Positions 53,060 through 62,422 of a stretch of DNA of 64,000 bases are shown piece by piece. Position 1 is the stretch's first letter. Each line of letters starts with the position of its first letter. Under the pieces are notes generated by a model that was given only the letters and a program-made list of their open reading frames with translations, was not told where the DNA came from and made no database searches. This DNA is from Actinomycetes bacterium (GTDB lineage: Bacteria > Actinomycetota > Acidimicrobiia > Acidimicrobiales > Acidimicrobilacustridaceae): the NCBI GenBank assembly GCA_029782145.1, contig JAKOVH010000016.1, forward strand, positions 62,001 through 126,000. The letters run 5' to 3'. The translations under genes and the position numbers were made by a program.

Positions 53060-53507
53060 CCAGCGCGTCGAGCAGCGGTCGCTGGCTCTCGAGGATCCGC
53101 CGGCGGGCCTCCTCGAGGCCGAACCACTCGGCCCGGTCGACCTCCGGGTAGTTCCGGAGGCGGCCCGAGCCGCGTGGCCATTCGACGGCGAAGGAGTTGC
53201 TGACCACCGTCGCCGGGTCGAGGTCGCCCTCGACGGCCCAGGCCAGCACCCGCTTGCCGCCCTTCTGGCGCACCTCCCCCAGAGGGACCGCCGGGCCGTC
53301 GGGGGCAGCGCGGCCCAGCTCTTCGAAGAACTCCCGGCGCGCCGCGGCCAGCGGGTCCTCGCCGTCGACGTACTCGCCCTTGGGGATCGACCACGCGCCC
53401 TCGTCGCGTCGGGCCCAGAAGGGGCCGCCGGGGTGCACCAGGAGCACCTCGGTCGACCCGGTGGGCGACGTGCGGTGCAGGAGCAGGCCGGCGCTGCGGA
53501 CGGGCAT
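53025..53507 (-). CDS. Nudix hydrolase
   Basis: A 160-aa protein. The Nudix box is complete: GEYVDGEDPLAAARREFFEE followed by LG. It begins MPVRSAGLLLHR and has WSIPKGE before the box, as in the diadenosine-polyphosphate/MutT-like members. Start 53507. It overlaps the 3' end of the peroxiredoxin gene tail to tail. Confidence 0.88.
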   Translation of the reverse strand: MPVRSAGLLLHRTSPTGSTEVLLVHPGGPFWARRDEGAWSIPKGEYVDGEDPLAAARREFFEELGRAAPDGPAVPLGEVRQKGGKRVLAWAVEGDLDPATVVSNSFAVEWPRGSGRLRNYPEVDRAEWFGLEEARRRILESQRPLLDALVRAATGRSSTS

Positions 53508-53533
53508 GGCGTCGACGGTAGCGACCGTCGAGG

Positions 53534-54118
53534 TCAGGACACCCGGAGCCGCGACGCCCGGACGGGGGTGTCCCACCCGCAGGAGTGCAGCCGAGCCGCC
53601 CACGACGAATCGCCGGGCGAGATGGTGCCGAGCACGAGGCCGAACTCGTCGTGGCAGTAGCCGAGCCACAGGGCCGTGGCGTGGGAGACGCCGTCGAGCT
53701 CCAGCGAGGTCCCGTCGGCGAGGGTCAACGACAGGCGGCCCTCCGGGCTGGCGGCCGGCACCTCGTCGCTGGTCCACACCAGCGCCCGCACCCGCCGCTC
53801 GCGCCGCCCCTCCGGCATCCGGGCCAGCACGAGGGCGTGGCGTTCCCGAGCCAGCTCCGAGCGGATCGCCGCGTCGAGGGCCACCAGGTCGGCGACGTCG
53901 CCCGGGTCGAAGAGCTCCCGCGCCCAGTCGCCGTCGGCCGCCGAGGGCCGAGGTGCCGCGGGCACGGTGAGCCAGCGGGAGCGGTCGGCGGCGCGGCCAT
54001 CGCGCGGGTGACCGGGTCCGCCTCGGGCCTGCGGCTGTGCCCTCCTTGAGCGGTCCAGCCGGCGCGCCACGAGGGCCACGGCGGTGGCCACGACCGTGAC
54101 GAGCACCAGGGACGGCAT
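53534..54118 (-). CDS. Hypothetical membrane-anchored protein
   Basis: A 194-aa protein when begun at ATG 54118. One N-terminal helix (MPSLVLVTVVATAVALVARR), a basic linker, then a soluble domain ending with WLGYCHDEFGLVLGTISPGD and SSWAARLHSCGWDTP. No family recognised. It is 26 bases upstream of the Nudix gene on the same strand and may be co-transcribed. Confidence 0.6.
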   Translation of the reverse strand: MPSLVLVTVVATAVALVARRLDRSRRAQPQARGGPGHPRDGRAADRSRWLTVPAAPRPSAADGDWARELFDPGDVADLVALDAAIRSELARERHALVLARMPEGRRERRVRALVWTSDEVPAASPEGRLSLTLADGTSLELDGVSHATALWLGYCHDEFGLVLGTISPGDSSWAARLHSCGWDTPVRASRLRVS

Positions 54119-54211
54119 CTGACCAGGGTCGACCCCGGGCGGCGCGATCCGGTGCGCGACCGGCGTGAACCTGGGCACGTGTGGCCGATGACCGGCCTTC
54201 CGACGCCCCTG

Positions 54212-55414
54212 TCAGCCGGGCTCCGGGGCCACCGCCACGGCCGAACCGGGCGCGTCGGTGGCCCAGCGCCAGCGAGCTGCCAGCACGAAGAGCACCATCA
54301 GCGCTGCGGTGCCGACGAACACCGGGCCCCGGCCGAAGGCGTCGTAGGCGGCGGCCCCGCCGAGTGCGGCGATCCCGGCCACGGCCAGGCCCGTGGCTCC
54401 GAGGAGCCCCTGGCCGGTGGCGAGCTGGTCGGGCGGGCTGGCGATGGCGACCGCGACCTGGTTGCCCGGGAGGGTGAAGGCGTCGGCCATGGCGTGCACG
54501 CCGGAGAGGGCGATGAGCGCCCACAGGGGGGCGAACCCGTAGGCGCCGGTGCAGGCCGCGGCGACCGCGATGCTTACCGTCACGACCCGCAGCGGCCCCC
54601 GGCTCTGGGCGAGCGCGCCGCCCTTCGGCGCGAAGAGGATCATCGGGATGGTGAAGAGGCTGAGCGTCAGGCCGATGAGCCACGTCTCGGCGCCGAGGTC
54701 ACGCAGCAGCACCGACCACAGGGCCTCGAACATCCCGATGGTGAGGTAGAAGGCGATGGCCGTGCACAGGGCCGACTGCACGGTGGGCAGGCGCAGCAGG
54801 CTGCGCACGGCGCGCGTCGCCGAGCCGGTGGCGCCGGCCTCGAGGTCGAGGCGGGACAGCACGACCAGCACCGCCCCGTAGAGCACGGCGAGAGCGGCGA
54901 ACGGCGCCCGCAGCCCGACCAGCTGGGCCAGCACGGCGGCGAGGATCGGGCCGAGCACGAAGCCGGTGACGTCGAAGGCCGTTTGGGTGCCGAGGTTGGC
55001 TCCGACCCGACCGGGGTCGCCGGCGATCACCAGGCGGCGCACCGCCGGCCCGACCATGCCCGAGCCGAGGCCGATGAGCAGGCGGGCGCCCACCCACGCC
55101 CACAGGTCGACGGCCACGACCATGCCGACCATCCCGGCCGCGGCCACCGCCACCCCCGTGCGCACCATGAGCGCGGTGTGGCCGCGGTCGGCGTAGCGGG
55201 CCAGGAGCACCTGGCTGGTGAACCCGGTGGCGAACCCGGCGAAGGCGATGAGGCCCACGTCGGCGTCGCTGAAGCCGAAGCGGTCACGGATGTCGGCGAG
55301 CAGGGTGAAGATGCCGCCGTAGCCGAGCGACATGACCGCGGTGAGCAGGAACAGCACCAGCAGGGGCCGGCGCGCCGCCCTCGGACCGTCGGCCTCCACG
55401 CCCTGCTCGCTCAT
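54212..55414 (-). CDS. Major facilitator superfamily transporter
   Basis: A 400-aa protein with 12 predicted helices. An A-motif-like loop is ARYADRGHTALMVRTG and an LIGLGSGMVGPAVRRLV follows. Family members export small molecules or drugs with protons. Substrate unknown. Starts at ATG 55414. Confidence 0.85.
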   Translation of the reverse strand: MSEQGVEADGPRAARRPLLVLFLLTAVMSLGYGGIFTLLADIRDRFGFSDADVGLIAFAGFATGFTSQVLLARYADRGHTALMVRTGVAVAAAGMVGMVVAVDLWAWVGARLLIGLGSGMVGPAVRRLVIAGDPGRVGANLGTQTAFDVTGFVLGPILAAVLAQLVGLRAPFAALAVLYGAVLVVLSRLDLEAGATGSATRAVRSLLRLPTVQSALCTAIAFYLTIGMFEALWSVLLRDLGAETWLIGLTLSLFTIPMILFAPKGGALAQSRGPLRVVTVSIAVAAACTGAYGFAPLWALIALSGVHAMADAFTLPGNQVAVAIASPPDQLATGQGLLGATGLAVAGIAALGGAAAYDAFGRGPVFVGTAALMVLFVLAARWRWATDAPGSAVAVAPEPG

Positions 55415-55501
55415 GTCACCCCCCGGCAGCTGCGGCGGCCCAGCCGGGCGGCTGCGGCCGCTCAGGCCCTCAGCTGCGCCCGTCGCTGGGCGGCCGGACG
55501 G

Positions 55502-55990
55502 TCAGCCCTCGAAGGGACGGGTCTCGGGCAGGCGCACCAGCGGGATGGTGCGCTCGGTGCGGGTCTGGTAGTCGGCGTACCAGGCGCGGTCCTCGAGCAG
55601 CAGCGCCCAGAGCCGGTCGCGCTCCTCGCCCTGCTCGAGGATGTCGGGCACCGACCAGAACTGGCCGCCCTGCACCCGCACGAGCACCTCGGGGTTGGCG
55701 TCGCGGTCGCGCAGGTTGAGGAACCACGCCGGGTGCGCCTCGGCGCCGGCGAAGGAGGCCACCACCACCCGCACGCCGTCGGGGTCGCGCCAGAACGGCA
55801 GGGCGATCTTGTGCTCGTTGCCCGACTTGCGACCGATCGTGCGGATCAGCACGTGGTGCATGCCCGCCTGGACCCACACCGCGTCGTCGTCGGTGCTCTC
55901 CATGGCCTGGACGTGCATCTTGCTGATCTGCGGGATCTCGTCGTGCGACGGCGTCTCCCACGCCTGCTCGACCTTCTGATCGGTCGCCAT
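55502..55990 (-). CDS. Deazaflavin (F420)-dependent nitroreductase family protein
   Basis: A 162-aa split-barrel protein with the family motif IRTIGRKSGNEHKIALPFWR, and VVASFAGAEAHPAWFLNLRD, both seen in Ddn-type proteins. These reduce quinones or nitro groups with F420H2. The N-terminal 40 residues are longer than the core. Reduction of quinone-like compounds is likely; cofactor is from family knowledge. Confidence 0.8.
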   Translation of the reverse strand: MATDQKVEQAWETPSHDEIPQISKMHVQAMESTDDDAVWVQAGMHHVLIRTIGRKSGNEHKIALPFWRDPDGVRVVVASFAGAEAHPAWFLNLRDRDANPEVLVRVQGGQFWSVPDILEQGEERDRLWALLLEDRAWYADYQTRTERTIPLVRLPETRPFEG

Positions 55991-56045
55991 GACCGGCCCC
56001 CTTGCTCGTGCGTCGGAGCCACGAGTCTGGCAGATGGCGCGACCA

Positions 56046-56141
56046 GGCCGGTCAGGCCGGTCAGCCCGGTCAGCCCGGTCAGGCCGGTCAGGCCGGTCAG
56101 GCCGGTCAGGCCGGTCAGGCCGGTCAGGCCGGTCAGGCCGG
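56046..56141. repeat. Ten tandem 9-bp repeats (GGCCGGTCA)
   Basis: Ten full units from 56046 to 56135 plus a partial; units 3 and 4 read GCCCGGTCA. The array is intergenic. It makes all three rightward frames open and gives a collagen-like Gln-Ala-Gly repeat that I do not count as a protein. Confidence 0.9.
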
Positions 56142-56196
56142 CGCCGCCGGCGTCGCCGGGCGCGGGCCGACCAGGGCTGGGCCCGCAGCGCTGCGG

Positions 56197-56361
56197 CTAC
56201 GCGGCGGTGTCGCCGTCGGAGGACCCACCCATCGTGGGGTCCTCGGCGTCGGCCTGGGCCGGTCCCTTGCGGTCGGCCAGGGACTGCTCCACCTCGGCGT
56301 CGCCGCCCTCGGCCGGCTCGTCGGTGTGGACCACTCGTTCGGGATTGCGGTTCGTCGTCAT
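56197..56361 (-). CDS. Small acidic protein, 54 residues
   Basis: Leftward frame from ATG 56361 to TAG 56197-56199: starts MTTNRNPERVVHTDEPAEGG, ends SSDGDTAA. It is polar and acidic with no hydrophobic core, so probably disordered. The frame has normal third-position G/C use; the ribosome site is weak (GGTGCCGGGG). Found by reading, as it is short. It fills part of the gap 55991-56457. Confidence 0.45.
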   Translation of the reverse strand: MTTNRNPERVVHTDEPAEGGDAEVEQSLADRKGPAQADAEDPTMGGSSDGDTAA

Positions 56362-56457
56362 CCCCGGCACCTACCCGCGGGTGGTCCGTCGGGTGCCAAG
56401 CTGGCTCACGTCGTCACCGTGCTCACCTCGTGAGCCGACTCTGGGGGTTCCGCTGGC

Positions 56458-57570
56458 ATGGACGTGGGCGCCGCGCTGGTCATCGGGGGCACCGGACCCA
56501 CCGGCATCCACATCGTGCGGGGGATGGTCGAGCGTGGCTGGCGGGTCACGATCCTGCACCGGGGCACCCACGAGCGCCCCGAGACCCCCGACGAGGTGGT
56601 CCACCTCCATGCCGACCCCTACGACGCCGATGCCCTGGCGGCCGTGCTCGACGGTCGGCGCTTCGACCTGGTCGTCGCCATGTACGGGCGCCTGCGCCGG
56701 ATCGCCGAGCTCACCGTGGGGGTGGCCGACCGGTTCGTGTCGGTGGGCGGGGTGCCGGCCATCCGCGGCTGGATGAACCCGTGGCTGTTCGAGCCCGAGG
56801 GCCTGCCCGTGCCGGTCGACGAGTCGGCTCCGACGGTCGCCGAGCCGGCCGAGGACGAGAAGGGCTATCGGGTGGCCCGCACCGAGGAGGTCGTGTTCCG
56901 CCACCACCCCGACGCCGCCCACTTCCGCTACCCGTACGCCTACGGGCCGCTGCAGGTCGTGCCCCGGGAGTGGAGCATCGTGCGGCGCATCCTCGACGGG
57001 CGGCGCCGGATCGTCGTCGCCGACGACGGGCTGACGCTGCACCACCACGGCTACACGGAGAACCTCGCCCACGCCGTGCTGTGCGGCATCGACCGCCCCG
57101 ACGACGCCGCGGGGCACGTGTTCAACTGCGGCGACGAGGAGGTGCTGTCGACCCGCCAGGTGGTGGAGCTGGTGGCCGCCGCCCTCGGCCACGAGCTCGA
57201 GATCGTGTCGATGCCCCACGAGCTCGCCACCCCGGCACGGCCGCTGCTGGCCCAGCCTGCGACCACCCATCGGGTGCTCGACACGTCGTTGCTTCGGCAA
57301 CGGTTGGGCTACCGCGACGTGGTGCCGGCCCGGCAGGCCGTGGCCCTCACCGCCCGCTGGCTGGCCGAGCACCCCATCGCCCCCGGTGCGCCCGAGGAGC
57401 ACGTGCTCACCGATCCGTTCGACTACGAGGCCGAGGACCGGCTCATCGACGCGTGGCGGGCGGCGCTCGCCGCCATGCCCGCGGTGGCCTTCGCGCGCGA
57501 GCCCGGTGTGGGCCTCGCCTACAGCGGACCCGGTGGCCGCCCCCGCACGCAGCCGACCTTCGTGGAGTAG
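56458..57570 (+). CDS. NAD-dependent epimerase/dehydratase-like protein
   Basis: A 370-aa extended SDR-like protein. The nucleotide motif is LVIGGTGPTGIHIVRGMVER. The normal YxxxK is not clear: YRVARTEEVVF is where it would be expected, so it may be an atypical member. A C-terminal helix region ends with LIDAWRAALAAMP. It may act on a nucleotide sugar or be a binding protein. Followed by the DapB-like gene on the same strand. Confidence 0.75.
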   Translation: MDVGAALVIGGTGPTGIHIVRGMVERGWRVTILHRGTHERPETPDEVVHLHADPYDADALAAVLDGRRFDLVVAMYGRLRRIAELTVGVADRFVSVGGVPAIRGWMNPWLFEPEGLPVPVDESAPTVAEPAEDEKGYRVARTEEVVFRHHPDAAHFRYPYAYGPLQVVPREWSIVRRILDGRRRIVVADDGLTLHHHGYTENLAHAVLCGIDRPDDAAGHVFNCGDEEVLSTRQVVELVAAALGHELEIVSMPHELATPARPLLAQPATTHRVLDTSLLRQRLGYRDVVPARQAVALTARWLAEHPIAPGAPEEHVLTDPFDYEAEDRLIDAWRAALAAMPAVAFAREPGVGLAYSGPGGRPRTQPTFVE

Positions 57571-57638
57571 CCGCGGTCCCCACCCGACGGCGGCTCGACC
57601 CGACGCGGGTGTCGGCCCGGCGCCTAGCGTCGCCGGTC

Positions 57639-58715
57639 ATGGCGTTGCGTGTGGTGGTGTGGGGGACGGGGAACGTGGGCCGGCCGGCCATCCGGGCCGT
57701 GGCCGGCCACCGCGAGCTCGAGCTGGTCGGGGTGGTCGTGTCGAACCCGGCCAAGGTCGGCCGTGACGCCGGCGAGCTGGCAGGCATCGAGGCGTTGGGC
57801 GTGGTGGCCACCGACGACCCGGCGGTGGCGCTGGGCGACGACGTCGACTGCGTCGTCTACGCCGCCACCGCCGACACTCGACCCATGGAGGCCTACGCCG
57901 ACCTCGACCGGCTGCTGCGGGCGGGGCGCAACGTGGTGTCGACGTCGTTCTATCCGCTGCTGCACCCGCCGTCGGCCCCGGCGCCGCTGCTCGAGGTGGT
58001 GGGCGACGCGTGCGCGGCGAGCGGCGCCTCCGTGTTCGTGTCGGGCATCGACCCGGGGTGGGCCCTCGACATCCTGCCCGGGCTGCTCAGCGGGGTGAGC
58101 GCCTCGATCGAGCAGATCCGGGTGCACGAGCTGTTCGACTACGCCCTCTACGACGCGCCCGACGTGGTGCGCGACGTGATCGGGCTGGGCGGCCCCATGG
58201 ACGCGCTGCCGCTCATGTTGCAGGAGCCGTCGCTGCTCATGGTGTGGGCACCGATGGTCCGCATCCTCGCCGACCTGCTGGCCGTGGACCTCGAGGGCAT
58301 CACCACCTCGGTCGAGCGCCGACCCCTGGAGCGCACCGTCGAGGTCCCGGGCATGGGAACCTTCGAGCAGGGCACGCTCGGCGCCTTCCGCTTCGAGGTG
58401 ACCGGCACGGTCGGCGGCCGCCCGCTGCTGGTGGTCGAGCACGTCACCCGCATCGACGACGAGTGCGCGCCGGAGTGGCTCCGGCCGGTGTTCCCGGGCG
58501 GCGAGCACCGGGTGACCATCTCCGGCCACCCCGACCTGACCGTCAGCGTGCACGGCACCGAGCCGGGCGAGCCGGGAGCCGCCGGCGGGGGCAACGCCAC
58601 CGCGGCCAACCGCATCGTGAACGCCATCCCTGCCGTGGTGGGCGCCCCGCCCGGGCCGGTGCACCCCCTCGACCTGCCCCCGATCACCGGCGCCGCCCAG
58701 CTGCGCCTCCGCTGA
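57639..58715 (+). CDS. DapB-like NAD(P)-binding oxidoreductase
   Basis: A 358-aa protein with an N-terminal Rossmann fold (VVVWGTGNVGRPAIRAVAGH) and a long alpha/beta C-terminal domain containing SGIDPGWALDILPGLL. It resembles 2,4-diaminopentanoate dehydrogenase and dihydrodipicolinate-reductase-like proteins of actinobacteria, often in lipid catabolism. Not a true DapB by its neighbours. ATG 57639. Confidence 0.8.
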   Translation: MALRVVVWGTGNVGRPAIRAVAGHRELELVGVVVSNPAKVGRDAGELAGIEALGVVATDDPAVALGDDVDCVVYAATADTRPMEAYADLDRLLRAGRNVVSTSFYPLLHPPSAPAPLLEVVGDACAASGASVFVSGIDPGWALDILPGLLSGVSASIEQIRVHELFDYALYDAPDVVRDVIGLGGPMDALPLMLQEPSLLMVWAPMVRILADLLAVDLEGITTSVERRPLERTVEVPGMGTFEQGTLGAFRFEVTGTVGGRPLLVVEHVTRIDDECAPEWLRPVFPGGEHRVTISGHPDLTVSVHGTEPGEPGAAGGGNATAANRIVNAIPAVVGAPPGPVHPLDLPPITGAAQLRLR

Positions 58716-58766
58716 GCCGCTCTGCTCCCGCGCCACCTGTCGCGTGGTGCGGTGGAGGTGGGTTGG

Positions 58767-59666
58767 TCAGGGCACGAAGTCGTCGAGCAGGGCGGCCAGC
58801 TCGAGGGGCGTGTCGCCCTGCACGCTGTGACCGGCCTCGGCCACGTGCTCCACCCGGGCGGAGGGCTGGCGACGCAGCAGCTCGGCCTCGTCGGCGTCGT
58901 CGACCACCGACTGGGCCCGCATGCCGCGCACCAACATGAGCGGCACCGACACCCGGCCGAGCGCGTCCCACAGGTCGCCGAAGTCGGGATGGGCGCCGCC
59001 CCCGCCCTCCTCGCGGAAGCGGCGGTAGCGCCACACCCAGCTGCCGTCGTCTCGCTGCACGGCGTTGTGGAGGATCCCCCGGCGCAGCGACGACTCGGTG
59101 CGCGTGGGGTTGAACTCGATGGTGCGGGCCAGCAGCTCCTCGAAGCTCGGGAAGGTCTCCGGGCCGTCGATGAACTGCACGATCGACTGCGCCTTGTCGC
59201 CGTCGACGCCAGGGGTCACGTCGAGCAGCACCAGGCGCGGCACCAGCTCGGGGTGCCGGTCGGTGAGGGCCAGCGCGGTCATGCCGCCGAGGGACATGCC
59301 GACCACGGCGCGCGCCCCGGGTGCGAGGGCCCTGACCACGACGGCCACGTCGTCGGCGTTCGCCCACACGTCGAGGCTGCCCCCGATGCCGCCGTCGGAG
59401 TGCCCGTGGCCGGGCAGGTCGATCGCCACGAGGGGCCGGTCGAGGGCGAGGGCGACGGTGTCCCACGTGTGGGCGTTCTGGGCGCCGCCGTGCAGCAGCA
59501 CCAGCTCGGCCGGCCCCTCGCCCCACACCAGCGCGGAGAGCCGTCGGCCGGGCGCCACCTCGACCGACTGGCGCCGGACGGCGGGTGGTCCGTCGTAGGC
59601 GATGCCGTACTCCTCGGCGTTCTCGTGGAAGTACGCGAACTCGTCGTAGGCGATGCGATCGGCCAT
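58767..59666 (-). CDS. Alpha/beta-hydrolase
   Basis: A 299-aa protein. Oxyanion HG in LVLLHGGAQNAHTW, acid/oxyanion region AIDLPGHGHSDGG, nucleophile VVGMSLGGMTAL, and His in VAEAGHSVQGDTP. ATG 59666 has CGGAGGGG 3-10 bases upstream. The acid residue may be in VRGMRAQSVVDDAD. Substrate unknown. Confidence 0.85.
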   Translation of the reverse strand: MADRIAYDEFAYFHENAEEYGIAYDGPPAVRRQSVEVAPGRRLSALVWGEGPAELVLLHGGAQNAHTWDTVALALDRPLVAIDLPGHGHSDGGIGGSLDVWANADDVAVVVRALAPGARAVVGMSLGGMTALALTDRHPELVPRLVLLDVTPGVDGDKAQSIVQFIDGPETFPSFEELLARTIEFNPTRTESSLRRGILHNAVQRDDGSWVWRYRRFREEGGGGAHPDFGDLWDALGRVSVPLMLVRGMRAQSVVDDADEAELLRRQPSARVEHVAEAGHSVQGDTPLELAALLDDFVP

Positions 59667-59770
59667 GGTCCCCTCCGTGGTGCCCGGCCGCTGCGGGTCG
59701 ACCGGAGACGACAGCATGCCCCGGATCCGACGTCCGGCCGGTGGTGGTCAGGTGTGGCTAGGGTCGCCGG

Positions 59771-60724
59771 GTGGCCGTCGTGATCCTCGCCATCGTGTTG
59801 GGTGTGGTCGCCGTGGTGGCTGTCGCCGCCCTGTGGCGCGTGCGGGTGCTCACCCGGCGCCTGGCCGCCGCGGTGGCCCGAGCCGACGGGGCCGAGGCCA
59901 AGGTGGCGGCGGGCCTCGAACGGGAGGCGGCGCTGGAGGAGCGCCACCAGCAGATGACCGCGGAGCGCCGCCGGTTCGAGGAGTCGATCGCCGAGCTCGA
60001 AGGTGAGCGCTCGCGCCTGAAGCGCTCGCTCGACGAGGGGTCCGGTGAGGTCCAGCGGCTCCGCTCGGACCTCTCGCACCGGGCCGACGAGCTGGCGGTG
60101 GCGCAGGGCGCGGCTCGGGTGGCCGAGGCCGCGGCTGCGGCGGCGGTCGCCCAGGCCGACGCCTCCCACGAGGAGCTGGTGGAGGCCCGGGGCGAGGCCG
60201 AGCGCCTGCGCCTCGAGCTGGAGGCGGCCCGGGACGAGGCCCGCGTGGCCGCCGAGGGGTCGGCCATCGGCGGGCCGGCTCCTGCCGTGGGCCTGGTCGA
60301 CGCCCTGTGGGCCTTCGAGCGGGGCCGGTCGACGCGCACCTGGCGCCAGAGCGTCGCCTCCGACCCCACCGGCGCCGGGCCGTTCGCCGAGGGGGCCGAC
60401 CCCGCCCGGGCCGCGCTCGAGGTGGAGGCGGCCGCCCTGCGGGAGGACGCGGGCGCCGTGCTCGGCACCGAGTGGCGCCTCGACGACCCCCTGCCGGCCA
60501 GCACCGGGCTGCTCGTGGTGCGAGCGGGCCAGGAGCTGCTGGCGGCCGCGTCGCGCACCGTCGACGAGGCCGTGCTGGTCGTCGAGCGCGACACCGACGC
60601 CGTCGTGCTGTCGCTGTGCGGCCCCGACGGCGAGGCCATCGGGCTCACCGAGGTGGTCGACGGGGCCGGCCTGCCCGGCCTCGCCCCCGACGACACGTCG
60701 CTGCGGGTGCCCCTCGGCGGCTGA
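59771..60724 (+). CDS. Membrane-anchored coiled-coil protein
   Basis: A 317-aa protein: one N-terminal helix (MAVVILAIVLGVVAVVAVAA), a long coiled coil (about residues 28-165, rich in Glu, Arg, Ala), then a small globular domain with AVGLVDALWAFERGRSTRTW. The C-terminal domain has a sensor-like, histidine-kinase-like layout (DAVVLSLCGPDGEAIG) but no catalytic motifs. Function unknown. GTG start at 59771. Confidence 0.7.
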   Translation: MAVVILAIVLGVVAVVAVAALWRVRVLTRRLAAAVARADGAEAKVAAGLEREAALEERHQQMTAERRRFEESIAELEGERSRLKRSLDEGSGEVQRLRSDLSHRADELAVAQGAARVAEAAAAAAVAQADASHEELVEARGEAERLRLELEAARDEARVAAEGSAIGGPAPAVGLVDALWAFERGRSTRTWRQSVASDPTGAGPFAEGADPARAALEVEAAALREDAGAVLGTEWRLDDPLPASTGLLVVRAGQELLAAASRTVDEAVLVVERDTDAVVLSLCGPDGEAIGLTEVVDGAGLPGLAPDDTSLRVPLGG

Positions 60725-60748
60725 GCCAGGCCACGCCCGGCCCCGGCA

Positions 60749-62224
60749 TCACGGCGCCCAGGCCCGTCGCACCGGTCCGTTCGGGTCGTCGAGCACCTCG
60801 ACCGCCCGGCCGAGCACGAGCGTGGCCCGCCGCGCCGAGTCGTACCGGGGCCACTCGACCCCCGGCGCGCCCGGCACGCCGTCGCGCGCGAACGACGCCC
60901 ACAGCTGCTGCTGCGTGGCGGCCAGACCAGCGGCCGCCTCGGCGTCGGCGACGAACGCCGGCCACCCGTCGACGTCGACGTTGCCGAACGGGAACGGGAT
61001 GTCGATGCCATGGGGCGCGCCGAGCCGGGCGTCGGCCGCCGGCCAGTCGAAGCGGTACATCCACACCGGCGCGTGGGCGGCCCGGGCCTCGGCGATGCGC
61101 AGCGCCGGCAGCCACATCGCCCGGTCGGTGCTGACCCTCGACCACACCCGCGGCGGCGCGGTCGTGCCCGTCGCCCCGTAGGCGCCGAGCAGCGCGTCGA
61201 CGTCGAGACGGCCGTCGGCCTCGCGGGCGAGGCGGCGGCGCAGCCCGGCCTCGTCGAGTCCCGCCGCCGCCGGGTCGAAGCCGGCGAACAGCGACATCTC
61301 GTCGTGGGAGGTGCCGATCACCAGCGGCACCGGGTTCACCCCGGCGCGAGCGGCCTCGAGCCAGCTCGTCGGCAGCACCTCACCGTCGACGCAAGGGTGG
61401 AACGGCATGGTGCCGACCGTGGCGAGCAGCTCGCCGGCGGCCTGGGCCTGGGCGGCCAGGACGGCGGCGGGGGAGAGGGCCCGCAGGGCGGTGAGGTCGT
61501 CGGGGTCGACGCCCGCGCACCGAGCGAAGCGGCCGGCCACCGCCGCGGCCCGGGTGGCGTCGAGCAGCAGGTCGGTCGCTCCGCTCTGCACGATGGCCCG
61601 GTGGAACAGCCCGGCGGCCGCCGGCATGGAGAGCAGCGAGAGCACGCTGCCACCGCCGGCCGACTCGCCGAACACCGTGACGCCGCCCGGGTCACCGCCG
61701 AAGGCGCTGATGTTGTCGGCCACCCACCGCAGCGCCGCGATCTGGTCGAGCAGACCCGCGTTGGCCACGGTGCCCGGAGCGTCGAGGGCGAGGAACCCGA
61801 GGGCGCCGAGCCGGTAGTTGACGGTGACGACCACGGTGCCCGTGTCGCGGGCCAGGCGGGTGCCGTCGTACACGGGCAGCGACCCGGAGCCGATCGAGAA
61901 GGCGCCGCCGTGGATCCAGACCATCACCGGCCGGCGAGCCCCGTCCGCGGCGGGCGTCCAGACGTTCAGGGTGAGGCAGTCGTCGCCCTGCACGGCGCTG
62001 CCCATCCCGGGGACCAGGTCGTCGAGGGGCCCACCGGTCGGTTGCCACGCCGCCGGGCCGGGTCGGGTGGCGTCGCGCGTGCCCGGCCACGGCTCGACCG
62101 GCGCCGGCGGGGCCCAGCGGAGCTCGCCGACGGGTGGGGCGGCGAACGGGATGCCGAGGAACGCCGAGCAGCCGTCGGCCTCGATCCCCCGTACGACGCC
62201 CGCCATGGTGGTGGCGGTGGCCAT
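60749..62224 (-). CDS. Type B carboxylesterase
   Basis: A 491-aa protein. The signature is VTVFGESAGGGSVLSLLSMP, with WIHGGAFSIGSGSLPVYDG for the oxyanion hole, and a His in GAPHGIDIPFPFG. The usual second acid lies in GTSHDEMSLF. It hydrolyses short to medium esters; no signal peptide is seen, so it should be intracellular. ATG 62224. Confidence 0.9.
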   Translation of the reverse strand: MATATTMAGVVRGIEADGCSAFLGIPFAAPPVGELRWAPPAPVEPWPGTRDATRPGPAAWQPTGGPLDDLVPGMGSAVQGDDCLTLNVWTPAADGARRPVMVWIHGGAFSIGSGSLPVYDGTRLARDTGTVVVTVNYRLGALGFLALDAPGTVANAGLLDQIAALRWVADNISAFGGDPGGVTVFGESAGGGSVLSLLSMPAAAGLFHRAIVQSGATDLLLDATRAAAVAGRFARCAGVDPDDLTALRALSPAAVLAAQAQAAGELLATVGTMPFHPCVDGEVLPTSWLEAARAGVNPVPLVIGTSHDEMSLFAGFDPAAAGLDEAGLRRRLAREADGRLDVDALLGAYGATGTTAPPRVWSRVSTDRAMWLPALRIAEARAAHAPVWMYRFDWPAADARLGAPHGIDIPFPFGNVDVDGWPAFVADAEAAAGLAATQQQLWASFARDGVPGAPGVEWPRYDSARRATLVLGRAVEVLDDPNGPVRRAWAP

Positions 62225-62280
62225 GGCCTCAGCCAACCACACCCGACGGCCGACTCGCTCCTCGCGGCCGGCTCCCCTCC

Positions 62281-62332
62281 CGTTCTGGTGGAGATCTACG
62301 ACCACATGCGCACCCAGATCTCCACCAGAACG
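62281..62332. repeat. Dispersed palindrome, copy 4
   Basis: Arms 62281-62297 and 62316-62332 (CGTTCTGGTGGAGATCT) with an 18-base loop. The loop is a close relative of the reverse complement of copies 1 and 2, so this copy points the other way. It lies between divergent starts at 62224 and 62423. Confidence 0.88.
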
Positions 62333-62422
62333 GGGCCGGGGGAGGGGGAGGGGAGCGGTAGGGGGCCGGGCCGGGGCGGAGGGGCCGCTGTCGCCGGCGC
62401 GGCGTTCGCGTAGCGTCGGGCC

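Noticed and set aside
56002..56433. Collagen-like Gln-Ala-Gly repeat protein
   Set aside because: The repeat arises from a 9-bp tandem array that opens all rightward frames. There is no family-like sequence after it and no ribosome site.
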